Below are positions 49,396-58,423 of a DNA stretch of 64,000 nucleotides, one piece after another. Under the pieces are notes generated by a model. The model was not told the origin of the DNA, searched no databases, and saw nothing but the letters and a program-made list of their open reading frames with translations. Numbering within the stretch: position 1 is the stretch's first letter; the number at the start of each line of letters is the position of its first letter. The stretch covers positions 304,396-368,395 of the forward strand of contig NZ_BNBY01000008.1 of the NCBI RefSeq assembly GCF_014656195.1, given 5' to 3'. The translations under genes were made by a program, and so were the position numbers. This DNA is from Kitasatospora xanthocidica. Lineage in GTDB: Bacteria; Actinomycetota; Actinomycetes; Streptomycetales; Streptomycetaceae.

Positions 49396-52287
49396 TCACT
49401 CCGCCGCGCGCAGCCCCCTGGCGATCAGCTCCGCCAGGTGCAACGCCTGCCGCCCGTCCGCGAGTTGGGCGATCTGGGTGCGGCAGCTGAAGCCGTCCGC
49501 CAGTACCACGGTGTCCGGCCCGGCCGCCCGCACCTCGGGCAGCAGGACCCGCTCGGCGATCGCCTCGGACACCTCGAAGTGGCCCTTCTCGAACCCGAAG
49601 TTGCCCGCCAGGCCGCAGCAGCCGGAGTCCAGCACCCGGTTGTCCAGGCCGAGTCGGGCCTCCACCCGGCGGTCGGCGGCGCTGCCGAGCACCGCGTGCT
49701 GGTGGCAGTGGGTCTGGGTGACGGCGTCCAGCCCGAGGCGGGGGAGCGGGGCGTCCGGGGCGTACTCGTCGAGGAACTCGGCGAAGGTGCGGGTGCGTTC
49801 GGCGAGCGGCCGGCCGTCCGGACCGAGCAGCCGGGGCAGGTCCTCGCGGAGGGTGGCGGTGCAGCTCGGGTCCAGGCCGACCACGGGGGTGTCGGCCGGG
49901 AGCCCGGCCGCCGCCAGCGCCCGCAGGCTGCGCCGCAACACCCGGCGGGCGGTGCCTAGTTGGCCGGTGGAGTACCAGGTGAGGCCGCAGCAGACCGGGC
50001 CCGCGGGCAGCCGGACGTCGAAGCCCAGGTGCTCCAGCACCTCGACGGCCGAGCGCGGCACGTTCGGCTGCAGGTGGTCGGAGAAGGTGTCCGGCCACAG
50101 CAGCACCGGCCGCGCGCCGGGCGGAGCCGGGTGGGTGGCGCGGTGCCGCCGGTACCAGGCGGTGAAGGTCTCCGGTGGGAAGACCGGCAGCACCCGGCGC
50201 GGGTCGATCCCGCCGATCCGTTTGAGCAGCCCGCCGAGCGGCGAGCGGGCCAGCGTGTTGGCCGTCCCCGGCGCGAGCGCGACCGCTCGCAGCCAGAGCG
50301 GCAGCCAGCCCATCGAGTAGTGCGGCAGCGGGCGCGGGCGGTGCCGGTAGTGCTGGTGCAGGAACTCCGTCCGGTAGGTCGCCATGTCGACGTGGACGGG
50401 GCAGTCGCTCGCGCAGCCCTTGCAGCCCAGGCAGAGGTCCAGGGCCTCCCGCACCTCGGCCGAGCGCCAGCCGTCCGGGATCGCGTCGCCGCGCAGCATC
50501 TCGGCGAGCAGCCGCGCCCGCCCCCGGGTGGAGTGCCGCTCCTCGCCGGTGGCCATGTAGCTCGGGCACATCACCCCGGTGGTCGGGTCCACGCACTTGG
50601 CCACGCCCACGCAGCGGTGCACCGCCGTGGTCAGGCTGCCGCCGTCCTGCTCGTACGGGAGGGCCAGTGGCAGTGGGCGGCGGGGGGCGGTGACGAAGCG
50701 CAGGTCGGCGTCGAGCGGGCGGGGGTCGACCAGGGCGCCCGGGTTGAGCAGGTTCTCCGGGTCCCAGATCCGCTTGAACTCGCCGAACAGGCCGATGATG
50801 CCGGGCGGGTACATGCGCGGCAGCAGCTCGGCCCGGGCCTGCCCGTCGCCGTGCTCGCCGGAGAGCGAACCGCCGTACGAGACGACCAGGTCGGCCGCCT
50901 GCTCCAGGAACTCCCGGAAGAGCGGCACCCCTCGGGGTTCGTCCAGCGGGAAGTCGATCCGCAGGTGCACGCAGCCGTCGCCGAAGTGCCCGTACGGGAC
51001 GCCGCGCAGGCCGTGCCGGCGCAGCAGGGCGCGCAGGTCCCGCAGGTAGTCGCCGAGCCGCTCGGGCGGGACGGCGGAGTCCTCCCAGCCGGGCCAGGCC
51101 TGCCCGCCGCCGGGCAGCCGGGTGACGATCCCCGCGCCGGCCTCCCGGACGGCCCACAGCTGGCGCTGCTCGACCGGGTCGGTGACCAGGGAGACGGCGG
51201 CCGAGCGCTCGCGGCGCACCGCGTCGGCGAGCCGGCGGGCGGCCTGGTAGGCGGCCAGCGGGGTGGCGCCGCCGGTTTCGAGGAAGAGCCAGCACTCGCC
51301 CGCCGGCAGCCGGTCCAGCGCAGGCGGACGGGGGCCGGCCGCGAGCAGTGCGGCGATCAGGTCGGCCGCCATGCCCTCGGCGGTCAGCGGCCCGTACGGC
51401 AGCAGTGCGGGGACGGCGTCGGCGGCGGCGCCCTCGTCGGGGTAGCCGGCCACCACCAGGGCGCGGGCGGGCGGGTCCTCGACGAGCCGGACGGTGGCGC
51501 CGAGCAGCAGCGCGCAGGTGCCCTCGGTGCCGGTGAGCGCCCGGGCGAGGTCGTGGCCGTGTTCGGGGAGCAGGGCGTCCAGCGGGTAGCCGGAGGTGCG
51601 GCGCGGCAGCCGGGGCATGTCCTGGCGGATGGCGGCGAGGTTGCGGTCGGTGAACTCCTGTAGCTGCCGGTGGAGTTCGCCGGCCCGCCCGGGCAGTCCG
51701 GCGAGCGCGGCGCGCTCGGCGGGGCCGAGCCGGCCGCCGACGGTCAGCTCGGTGCCGTCGGCGAGCAGCAGCTCCAGCCGCTCGACGTTGTCGGCGGTGC
51801 GTCCCCAGGCGAGCGAGTGCGAGCCGCAGGAGTCGTTGCCGATCATGCCGCCGAGGGTGCAGCGGCTGTGCGTGGACGGGTCGGGGCCGAACCGCAGCCC
51901 GTACGGCCCGGCGGCGCGCTGGAGGTCGTCCAGGACGGTGCCGGGCCGCACCCGCGCGGTGCGGGCGTCCGGGTCGACCTCCAGGACGTCGCCGAGGTGG
52001 CGGCGGAAGTCCAGCACGACCGCGCCCGGGCCGATCGCCTGACCGCCGATGCTGGTGCCGGCCCCGCGCGCCACCACCGGCACCCCGTACGCCCGGCAGA
52101 GCGCCAGCGCGGTGCGCACGTCGTCCGGGTCGGCGGGCTTGACCACGCCGAGCGGCAGCTGCCGGTAGTTGGAGGCGTCGTGGCTGTAGACGGTCCGCTC
52201 GGCGGCGCCGAAGCGGACCTCCCCGCGCAGTACGGCGGCCAGCTCACGGCCCAGTTCGGCCCCGGGTTCGGCGGACGGACGGCTCAC
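49396..52287 (-). CDS. FAD-linked oxidase fused to an iron-sulfur (GlcD-GlcF type) domain
   Basis: A 963-residue fusion. The first half is a PCMH-type FAD domain (PVVARGAGTSIGGQAIGPGAV; GGMIGNDSCGSHSLAWGRT) with a glycolate/lactate oxidase C-terminal part (YGHFGDGCVHLRID; SGEHGDGQARAELL). Then come cysteine motifs for two 4Fe-4S clusters (CVGVAKCVDPTTGVMCP; CLGCKGCASDCPVHVDM) and two CCG domains (PVCCGLTWYS; DSGCCGLAGNFGFEKGH). It oxidises a D-2-hydroxy acid and passes electrons to quinone. GTG 52287 follows GGGAGGT; the exact substrate is unknown. Confidence 0.93.
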   Translation of the reverse strand: MSRPSAEPGAELGRELAAVLRGEVRFGAAERTVYSHDASNYRQLPLGVVKPADPDDVRTALALCRAYGVPVVARGAGTSIGGQAIGPGAVVLDFRRHLGDVLEVDPDARTARVRPGTVLDDLQRAAGPYGLRFGPDPSTHSRCTLGGMIGNDSCGSHSLAWGRTADNVERLELLLADGTELTVGGRLGPAERAALAGLPGRAGELHRQLQEFTDRNLAAIRQDMPRLPRRTSGYPLDALLPEHGHDLARALTGTEGTCALLLGATVRLVEDPPARALVVAGYPDEGAAADAVPALLPYGPLTAEGMAADLIAALLAAGPRPPALDRLPAGECWLFLETGGATPLAAYQAARRLADAVRRERSAAVSLVTDPVEQRQLWAVREAGAGIVTRLPGGGQAWPGWEDSAVPPERLGDYLRDLRALLRRHGLRGVPYGHFGDGCVHLRIDFPLDEPRGVPLFREFLEQAADLVVSYGGSLSGEHGDGQARAELLPRMYPPGIIGLFGEFKRIWDPENLLNPGALVDPRPLDADLRFVTAPRRPLPLALPYEQDGGSLTTAVHRCVGVAKCVDPTTGVMCPSYMATGEERHSTRGRARLLAEMLRGDAIPDGWRSAEVREALDLCLGCKGCASDCPVHVDMATYRTEFLHQHYRHRPRPLPHYSMGWLPLWLRAVALAPGTANTLARSPLGGLLKRIGGIDPRRVLPVFPPETFTAWYRRHRATHPAPPGARPVLLWPDTFSDHLQPNVPRSAVEVLEHLGFDVRLPAGPVCCGLTWYSTGQLGTARRVLRRSLRALAAAGLPADTPVVGLDPSCTATLREDLPRLLGPDGRPLAERTRTFAEFLDEYAPDAPLPRLGLDAVTQTHCHQHAVLGSAADRRVEARLGLDNRVLDSGCCGLAGNFGFEKGHFEVSEAIAERVLLPEVRAAGPDTVVLADGFSCRTQIAQLADGRQALHLAELIARGLRAAE

Positions 52288-52446
52288 GGGGACCTCCCGG
52301 GCGGTGCGACGGCATGGGCTCCGCCGATGATCGCAGCCGGGGCGCCGTCCGGGCACCGGGCATGACGGGGGTTCCGCCGTCGGGGTGGCGTCCGGCTTCC
52401 CGCACGTCGGCCGTGGACGGTCCGTGCCGCGCCCGGGCCCGGCGGG

Positions 52447-53451
52447 TCACTTGCGGCCGGTGAGTGTGCCCTTCGCGATGTGGGACAGCTTGGCGACCTC
52501 GAACGCCGGGTAGGCGCCGCCGGCCAGCAGCGAGAACTTGATCCCCTCGCGGCCGCCGGGCCGGCGGTGGCCGGGCGGCTGGAAGCGGCGGTGGTGCTCG
52601 GCGGCCCGGTGGAAGAACTGCGGCCGCTCGGCGCGGGTGACGCAGCCGGCGAGGTCGAAGACGAACAGGTAGTGCCGGATCATCCGGACGAACAGCGCGT
52701 CGCGCACCGCGTACAGGTGGGGCTGGTCCTCCAGCAGGGCGAAGCTGCGCTCGTACTGGTCGAAGAGGTCGAAGACGCTGCTGCCCGGGCCGCCCGCCGG
52801 GTGGACGGTCTCCCGGCGGCGCAGCTGGACGCACTCGCGGGCCAGTACGGCGGCCTTCCGGGCGCCGAGCAGGGCCTGGTGCACCACCGGGACCTCCTCG
52901 TAGCGGCCGGCCGGGAAGGCGAGCCCCAGCTCCTCCCAGTGGCCGCGGCGGATCAGCCGGTCCCAGATCAGCGGCGGCGCGCCGAACAGCGCGGGCCGGT
53001 CGAAGGGCTCGAACGTCTCGGGGCCGGCCTCGGCGAGCAGCGCCTCGGCCCCGCCCGGCCAGTCCCGGTCCTTGTGCCGGCGGGAGTGGCCGAACAGCAG
53101 GACGTCCACCGGGCCGGTCTGTTCGAGCCGGTCGGCGAGCGCCCGGAGCGCGTCCCGGGGCAGCAGGTGGTCGGCGTCGAGGAACAGCAGGTAGTCGCCG
53201 GTCGCCCGCGCGGCCCCCGCGTTGCGGCTCACCCCGACCCCGACCGCCGCGTTCAGGTGCAGGGCGGTCACCCGGGGGTGCCGCGCCGCGTACGCGTCGG
53301 CGATCCCGCCCGCGGTCTCGGGGGAGCGGTCGGCGACCACGATCACCTCGACGTCGGCCAGGGACTGCGCGAGCAGCGAGTCGAGGCAGTCGGCGAGTTG
53401 TTCGTGCTGGTCGTAGGCGGGGAGCACGACGCTGATCAGGGGTGAGGGCAT
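52447..53451 (-). CDS. Glycosyltransferase family 2
   Basis: A 334-residue GT-A fold enzyme: ISVVLPAYDQHEQLADCLDSLLAQS, VEVIVVADRS, VGVSRNAGAARATGDYLLFLDADHLL (the DAD metal motif). The C-terminal half has no membrane helix and a later conserved YEEVPVVHQALL (possible general base ED region is changed). Sugar and acceptor unknown; cell-wall or teichuronic polymer synthesis is plausible. ATG 53451 is used; its ribosome site is weak. Confidence 0.9.
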   Translation of the reverse strand: MPSPLISVVLPAYDQHEQLADCLDSLLAQSLADVEVIVVADRSPETAGGIADAYAARHPRVTALHLNAAVGVGVSRNAGAARATGDYLLFLDADHLLPRDALRALADRLEQTGPVDVLLFGHSRRHKDRDWPGGAEALLAEAGPETFEPFDRPALFGAPPLIWDRLIRRGHWEELGLAFPAGRYEEVPVVHQALLGARKAAVLARECVQLRRRETVHPAGGPGSSVFDLFDQYERSFALLEDQPHLYAVRDALFVRMIRHYLFVFDLAGCVTRAERPQFFHRAAEHHRRFQPPGHRRPGGREGIKFSLLAGGAYPAFEVAKLSHIAKGTLTGRK

Positions 53452-53625
53452 GACGCCGGAGCGTAAGAGGGACCGCGAACGGTCGCAAAGCCTTGACGGC
53501 CCGTAATTCCGAGCAATTGGCGGCAAATCGTACGACCGTGCGCCATATCTTCACGCCGTCTTCCGGACGCGTCCACGACAGGTGTGAACCGGCCGCTCCG
53601 CGCCCCGCGTTCGCCGGAACGCGCG

Positions 53626-53659
53626 GGGGCCCGCGACGCGGGAGTGCGTCGCGGGCCCC
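53626..53659 (-). terminator. Terminator hairpin of the transglycosylase gene
   Basis: GGGGCCCGCGACGC / GCGTCGCGGGCCCC, a 14-bp perfect stem, loop GGGAGT. It sits in the 301-base gap 53452-53752, which also holds the 14-bp repeats. Confidence 0.8.
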
Positions 53660-53693
53660 GGGGCCGGTCTTCCGTCCGCAGCTGCGGGGGGCC

Positions 53694-53763
53694 GGCTCAG
53701 TACCAGTGGCTCGGTGCCGGTGGCTCAGTGTCGGTGGTCAGGCACCAGCGGCTCAGTACCAGT
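53694..53763. repeat. Five 14-bp tandem repeats at the 3' end of the transglycosylase gene
   Basis: Plus-strand units GGCTCAGTACCAGT and variants start at 53694, 53708, 53722, 53736 and 53750. The last holds the gene's final Trp-Tyr codons and stop; the outermost copy is identical to it. Confidence 0.88.
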
Positions 53764-54418
53764 GGTGGCTCTGCCAGAACGACCAGGCGCCGCAGGGGCT
53801 GCCGTAGCGGGTGTTCATGTAGTCGAGACCCCACTTGATCTGGGTGGCCGGGTTGGTGCGCCAGTCGGCGCCCGCGGAGGCCATCTTGGAGCCCGGCAGG
53901 GCCTGGACCAGGCCGTAGGCGCCGGAGGAGGCGTTGACGGCGAGCGGGTTCCAGCTGCTCTCGCGGAACACGATGTTGCTGAAGCACTGCAGCTGGCCGG
54001 CCGGGACGATCTGCGCGGCGATCTGCTGCGGCGTGCCGGAGTAGGTGGTCACGAGGCTCTGGCGCTGCTCGGAGCGGGAGGCGGCGGCATCGGCGTCGGC
54101 CTTGGCCTTGGCGTCCGCCTGGGCCTTCGCCTCGGCCTCGGCCTGCGCCTGGGCGGCGGCCTGCGCGGCGGCGTCCGCCTGCGCCTTCGCATCGGCCTCG
54201 GCCTGCGCCTGGGCGGCCTGCTGGGCGGCGGCAGCGGTGTCAGCCGGGGCCTGGTCCGCGACCTGCTTGCCGTCCACCGAGACGGCGGCCACCGGGGCGG
54301 TGGCCCCGGTGGCGGTCCCGGCCTGCGGGATGGCGAGGGCGGCGGTGGCGGCGCTCGCGACCACGAGGGTGGCGACGCCGGTGATCAGGGAGTTGCGGCG
54401 GGCATGGCTGAGCTGCAT
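53753..54418 (-). CDS. Secreted transglycosylase-like (lysozyme-fold) protein
   Basis: A 221-residue exported protein: signal-like helix (SLITGVATLVVASAATAALA), a long Ala/Gln/Glu/Lys-rich segment (AQAQAEADAKAQADA and similar heptad-like repeats, about 55-120), then an SLT-type catalytic domain with IVFRESSWNPLAVNASSGAYGLVQALPG and the ending GSPCGAWSFWQSHHWY. The glutamate of RESSW is the expected acid. It should cleave peptidoglycan during growth or spore germination. ATG 54418. Confidence 0.88.
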   Translation of the reverse strand: MQLSHARRNSLITGVATLVVASAATAALAIPQAGTATGATAPVAAVSVDGKQVADQAPADTAAAAQQAAQAQAEADAKAQADAAAQAAAQAQAEAEAKAQADAKAKADADAAASRSEQRQSLVTTYSGTPQQIAAQIVPAGQLQCFSNIVFRESSWNPLAVNASSGAYGLVQALPGSKMASAGADWRTNPATQIKWGLDYMNTRYGSPCGAWSFWQSHHWY

Positions 54419-54960
54419 GGAGCGGGCGTTCCTATTCCGTCGGGGACCGTGCCGGGGGTGCCGGGCACGGGGCATCGCGCGGGGCTCCGGGGTGAGCGGG
54501 GCCCGCGCGGCCGTCCGGGACGGCCGTGGCGCCCCGGCGCAAGTGGCGGGGCGGGCGGGCTGCACGGCGGATCGGACCGGCCGTGCTGCCTTGGCGACGG
54601 ACCATTCTTGGCAGCGCCCGAGGCGGGTCGCAAAGGCGGTGGCTACTACGCCGGGTAGTGGTCGCCGGGCGGGCCGGGCCAGGGTCCCGTGGTCGATTTG
54701 ATGGGATTTGTCCGCTCTGTGCATCTGCGGGTCGGGCCCGCCCCGCACCGACGGAAGGTACGGGCGACAGTCGTGGTGGCCTGCGTTCTTCAGGCCGGGC
54801 GGTGCCGGGCCGGGCCCGGCCCGGGCGTGACCCCGGTGCCCGGCCGGAGCCCGTGCGGCGCCCGTCCACTAGCGGGAGTCGTAGATGCCGAACCCCCTGT
54901 GGGCGGGCTCACACGCGGAGCGGCCCGATGTCGACGCGGCGTGACCGCCCGCTCACGGCT
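54419..54960. other. 542-base intergenic region before the transglycosylase gene
   Basis: No gene is supported. On the minus strand it contains hairpins ACTAC-CCGGC-GTAGT (around 54645) and GCTGCC..GGCAGC (around 54585-54615), so a structured leader is possible. I looked for the c-di-AMP (ydaO) riboswitch core known before streptomycete wall-hydrolase genes and did not recognise it. Confidence 0.4.
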
Positions 54961-55890
54961 TCAGGGGGTCGCGTACGGATTTCCCGGGACGGGCCGCGCG
55001 GCGGAAGGGGTGGCGGGGGAAGCCGCCGGCTCCTCCTCTGCGAGGTCCGCCGCGTCCGCCGCGTCCGCCGCGTCCGCCGGGTCCGCCGGGTCCGCCGCGT
55101 CCGCCGCGTCCGCCGGGTCCGCCGCGTCCGCCGGGTCCGCCGCGTCCTCCCGCCCGGCCGGGACGAGGTCGCGGGCCAGCAGGGTGGCGCCGGCGACGGC
55201 CCCCGGCATGGCGAGCACCGTCACCAGCGGCACCAGGAAGGCCAGCACCAGCGGCGTGCCGAAACCCAGCGCCAGTCCGAGCCGGGCGCGCAGCAGCCGG
55301 ATCCGCTCGCGCTGCGGCACCCGGCGGCGCTGCAGCGCCACGGCGGTCAGCTCGACGGTCAGGAAGAAGCCGGACACCAGGAAGCCGAGCGCCGGGACGA
55401 CGGTCTGCCCGACCACCGGGATGAAGCCGCAGCCGAACAGCAGCACGCCGAACGCGGCCACCCGCAGCAGCACGGACCCGGTGTCGCCCAGCGCGGTCAG
55501 CAGCTCGCGCCAGAGCGGGGTGTCCGGGGGCTCGGGCGCGTCCCCCTCGGTCTCGTCGACCCGGGTGCTCAGCGCCTCGTAGAAGGGCTGGCCGACCAGC
55601 AGGGTGACGGCGGTGAAGGTGAGCAGGGAGATCAGCAGGCCGCCGCCGAAGACGATCGCCGCGAGCGCGTCGCGCAGCAGGCCCCGCCAGGGCGAACCCC
55701 AGTGGTCGGCGAAGGGGGTGGCCCAGGCCGCGAGGTCCTCGGACCAGGCGCCGAGGAAGGCGAGCGCGACGACGTAGCCGACCAGGGCGAGCAGCGCCGG
55801 CAGCATCCCGAAGCCCCACCAGCGGCCGTGCCGCCCCACCCACTTCTGGCCCTCGACCAGGTACTTCATCCCCGCCGCAAGATCCCGCAT
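54961..55890 (-). CDS. EI24-domain (CysZ-like) membrane protein
   Basis: A 309-residue protein with four to six helices (MLPALLALVGYVVALAFLGAW; GLLISLLTFTAVTLLVGQPFYEALS; FIPVVGQTVVPALGFLVSGFF). The GQPFYEALS..V segment and GF-IPVVG are family marks. EI24/CysZ members include sulfate transporters. The C-terminal tail is an Asp-Pro-Ala-Asp-Ala repeat of variable type that is probably unstructured. Confidence 0.88.
   Translation of the reverse strand: MRDLAAGMKYLVEGQKWVGRHGRWWGFGMLPALLALVGYVVALAFLGAWSEDLAAWATPFADHWGSPWRGLLRDALAAIVFGGGLLISLLTFTAVTLLVGQPFYEALSTRVDETEGDAPEPPDTPLWRELLTALGDTGSVLLRVAAFGVLLFGCGFIPVVGQTVVPALGFLVSGFFLTVELTAVALQRRRVPQRERIRLLRARLGLALGFGTPLVLAFLVPLVTVLAMPGAVAGATLLARDLVPAGREDAADPADAADPADAADAADPADPADAADAADAADLAEEEPAASPATPSAARPVPGNPYATP
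55045..55152 (-). repeat. Twelve 9-bp repeats encoding the Ala/Asp tail of the EI24 protein
   Basis: Plus-strand unit GTCCGCCGC/GTCCGCCGG; on the coding strand it gives AlaAspAla or ProAspAla triplets. It stays in frame, so length variation would only change the tail. Confidence 0.9.
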
Positions 55891-55905
55891 GGGCGATCAC
55901 CCTAG

Positions 55906-56820
<915 letters not shown>

Positions 56821-56836
56821 GCGGTTGACCCGTCGC

Positions 56837-56880
56837 GGCAGGGCCGGTCACCACACCCGCAGGTGGTGGCCGGTCCTGCC
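56837..56880 (+). terminator. Terminator of the trypsin gene
   Basis: GGCAGGGCCGGTCACCAC pairs with GTGGTGGCCGGTCCTGCC (two G-U pairs) around ACCCGCAG, an 18-bp stem. Confidence 0.88.
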
Positions 56881-56976
56881 GCGCGCGTGGGGCCGGGCGC
56901 CGATCGGACCACTCCGTGTGGCCTGCGGCGCGGCGCGGCGGTTGGCTGGGGACCGCGCCGTCAGGAGGTGCGCGCC

Positions 56977-57075
56977 GTGAGCGAACGGTCGCCCGGTGCG
57001 AAGGGCGGGGACGTCACCGGCCTGCGGAACGCGATCAACGCGGCCAACGCGGCCGGCAGCGGCGACATCGGGCCC
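56977..57075 (+). pseudogene. Truncated 5' remnant of a gene with intact ribosome site
   Basis: GGAGGTG, six bases, then GTG at 56977, starts a frame MSERSPGAKGGDVTGL... with the motif LRNAINAANAAGSGDIG, like the start of right-handed beta-helix proteins (xLRxAIxAAN). After about 32 codons the frame runs into the antisense of the XRE gene's 3' end, where its composition changes. I read it as a gene cut off by rearrangement. Confidence 0.4.
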
Positions 57076-58257
57076 TCACCCGTGCAGCCATTCCTCGGCC
57101 CGCCGCCGCTCGCGGGCGATCCGGCCGGCGGTGTGCGGCGGCAGCCGGGCGAGCAGGGCGGTGGCCGCGTCGGGCCGGCCGGCGAGGACCTGGGCGCCGG
57201 CCAGGCGGGCGGTGACCAGGGCGTGGTCGCGCGGGTGGGCGGCCGGGTCGAGCAGTCGAAGGGCGCTCTCCAGCCGGGCCGTCGCGGTGCGGGCGTGGGT
57301 GGTGCGGCCGGTGCGCAGGGCGAGGTCCCGCTGGCAGGTGCCGTGGGCGACGGCCAGGACCAGCTCGGCGCGCGCCGTCCAGGGCGTCGGCTCCCCGATG
57401 CGGCGCGCGGTGTCGGTCAGCCGCCGGGCGTCCGCGAGCGTCCGGCGCACCTGCGGCGCCTCGCCGGCCAGCGCGTGGGCGTGGGCCCGGGCGACGGCGG
57501 CCCAGGCCTGCAGACCGGGCTGGGGCGGTGCGGTGGTGCGGGCGGCCTCGGCGAGGGCGAGTGCGGCGGCCGGGTCCCCGCGCCACCAGTGCAGGGCGCT
57601 CTGCCGGGCGAGCAGGGTGGTGGCGGTGGCCCGGTCGTCGGTCGCGCGGGCCCATTCCAGTCCGGTGGCGTACCAGCTGAGCGCGCGGGCGCGGCGGTCG
57701 CCCTCGAAGTGGGCCCAGCCGGCGAGTTCGGCGTACTGGGCGGCGAGCGAGCGGACGGCGGCGAGGGTGTCGCGCGAGGCGGTGTGCTGCCAGCCGGCCA
57801 GGGTGCGGGCGTGGTGTTCCAGGACGGCGGCGAGCTCCTCGCCGCCGATCCGGCCGGCGGCGGCGCGGTAGTCGGCGAGCAGGTGGGCGAGCACCTCGAT
57901 GGTGGCGGCGTCCGGTGGGGTGGTGTCGGTGGTGAGCGCCGGCCGGGTGGCGACGGCGAGTTCGCCGAGGCGTTCGCGTTCCTGCCGGACGGTCTGCCAC
58001 AGGTGTGCCAACTCGCCGCCGGCGAGCAGGAGTTCGTCGGCCCGGGCGGGCAGCCCCGGCGGTGGCCAGCGGCGGGCGTTCTCCACCCGGCTGATCAGTG
58101 AGTTGTGGTAGCCCAGCAGCCGGCCGAGCTCGGCCTGGCTGAGGCCGCGGGTCTCGCGCCAGTGGCGCAGCCGTCGGCCGAAGCGCAGGCGTGCGGACTC
58201 GGGTTCCGGGCGGGGCCGGGCAGGCGGGGGTGACGTGCGGGAGGGCAGGGGCGGCAC
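57076..58257 (-). CDS. XRE-family regulator with TPR-like C-terminal domain
   Basis: A 393-residue protein. HTH near 28-65: HWRETRGLSQAELGRLLGYHNSLISRVENAR. The rest is helical and Ala-rich, with repeats such as LARQSALHWWRGDPAAALALAEAARTTA, like the TPR regions of streptomycete pleiotropic XRE regulators. Ligand and targets are unknown. The GTG at 58257 follows GGGAGA. Its 3' end overlaps the antisense of the remnant described above. Confidence 0.86.
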   Translation of the reverse strand: MPPLPSRTSPPPARPRPEPESARLRFGRRLRHWRETRGLSQAELGRLLGYHNSLISRVENARRWPPPGLPARADELLLAGGELAHLWQTVRQERERLGELAVATRPALTTDTTPPDAATIEVLAHLLADYRAAAGRIGGEELAAVLEHHARTLAGWQHTASRDTLAAVRSLAAQYAELAGWAHFEGDRRARALSWYATGLEWARATDDRATATTLLARQSALHWWRGDPAAALALAEAARTTAPPQPGLQAWAAVARAHAHALAGEAPQVRRTLADARRLTDTARRIGEPTPWTARAELVLAVAHGTCQRDLALRTGRTTHARTATARLESALRLLDPAAHPRDHALVTARLAGAQVLAGRPDAATALLARLPPHTAGRIARERRRAEEWLHG

Positions 58258-58362
58258 GGGGTCTCCCGGTGGGCGTGGGGGAGCGCTCGTGGGGGAGCGC
58301 CATGCCCAGGTATCCCCCTTGACGTGCCTTGGTCAAACTGGCGTGGGGTGCTGGAAACGGCA

Positions 58363-58400
58363 CCGGGCCCGGGAGCCTCCGCAACGGCTCCCGGGCCCGG
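58363..58400 (-). terminator. Terminator of the amino acid permease gene
   Basis: CCGGGCCCGGGAGCC / GGCTCCCGGGCCCGG, a 15-bp perfect stem with an eight-base loop, 24 bases after the permease stop. Confidence 0.88.
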
Positions 58401-58423
58401 CGTTCTCGCGCGGGGCGGACGGG

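Noticed and set aside
49043-51295. Very long open frames opposite or out of phase with known genes (for example 7012-9249, 4396-7596, 49043-51295)
   Set aside because: They are antisense or frame shadows caused by high GC; their proteins are Arg/Pro/Gly-rich with no family motifs, while the other frame has clear domains.
54419-54960. c-di-AMP (ydaO) riboswitch before the transglycosylase
   Set aside because: The conserved core sequences were not recognised on either strand; only generic hairpins are visible.
56863-58101. A 412-residue plus-strand protein through the XRE gene
   Set aside because: Only its first part after 56977 looks coding; the rest is the antisense of a well-supported regulator.
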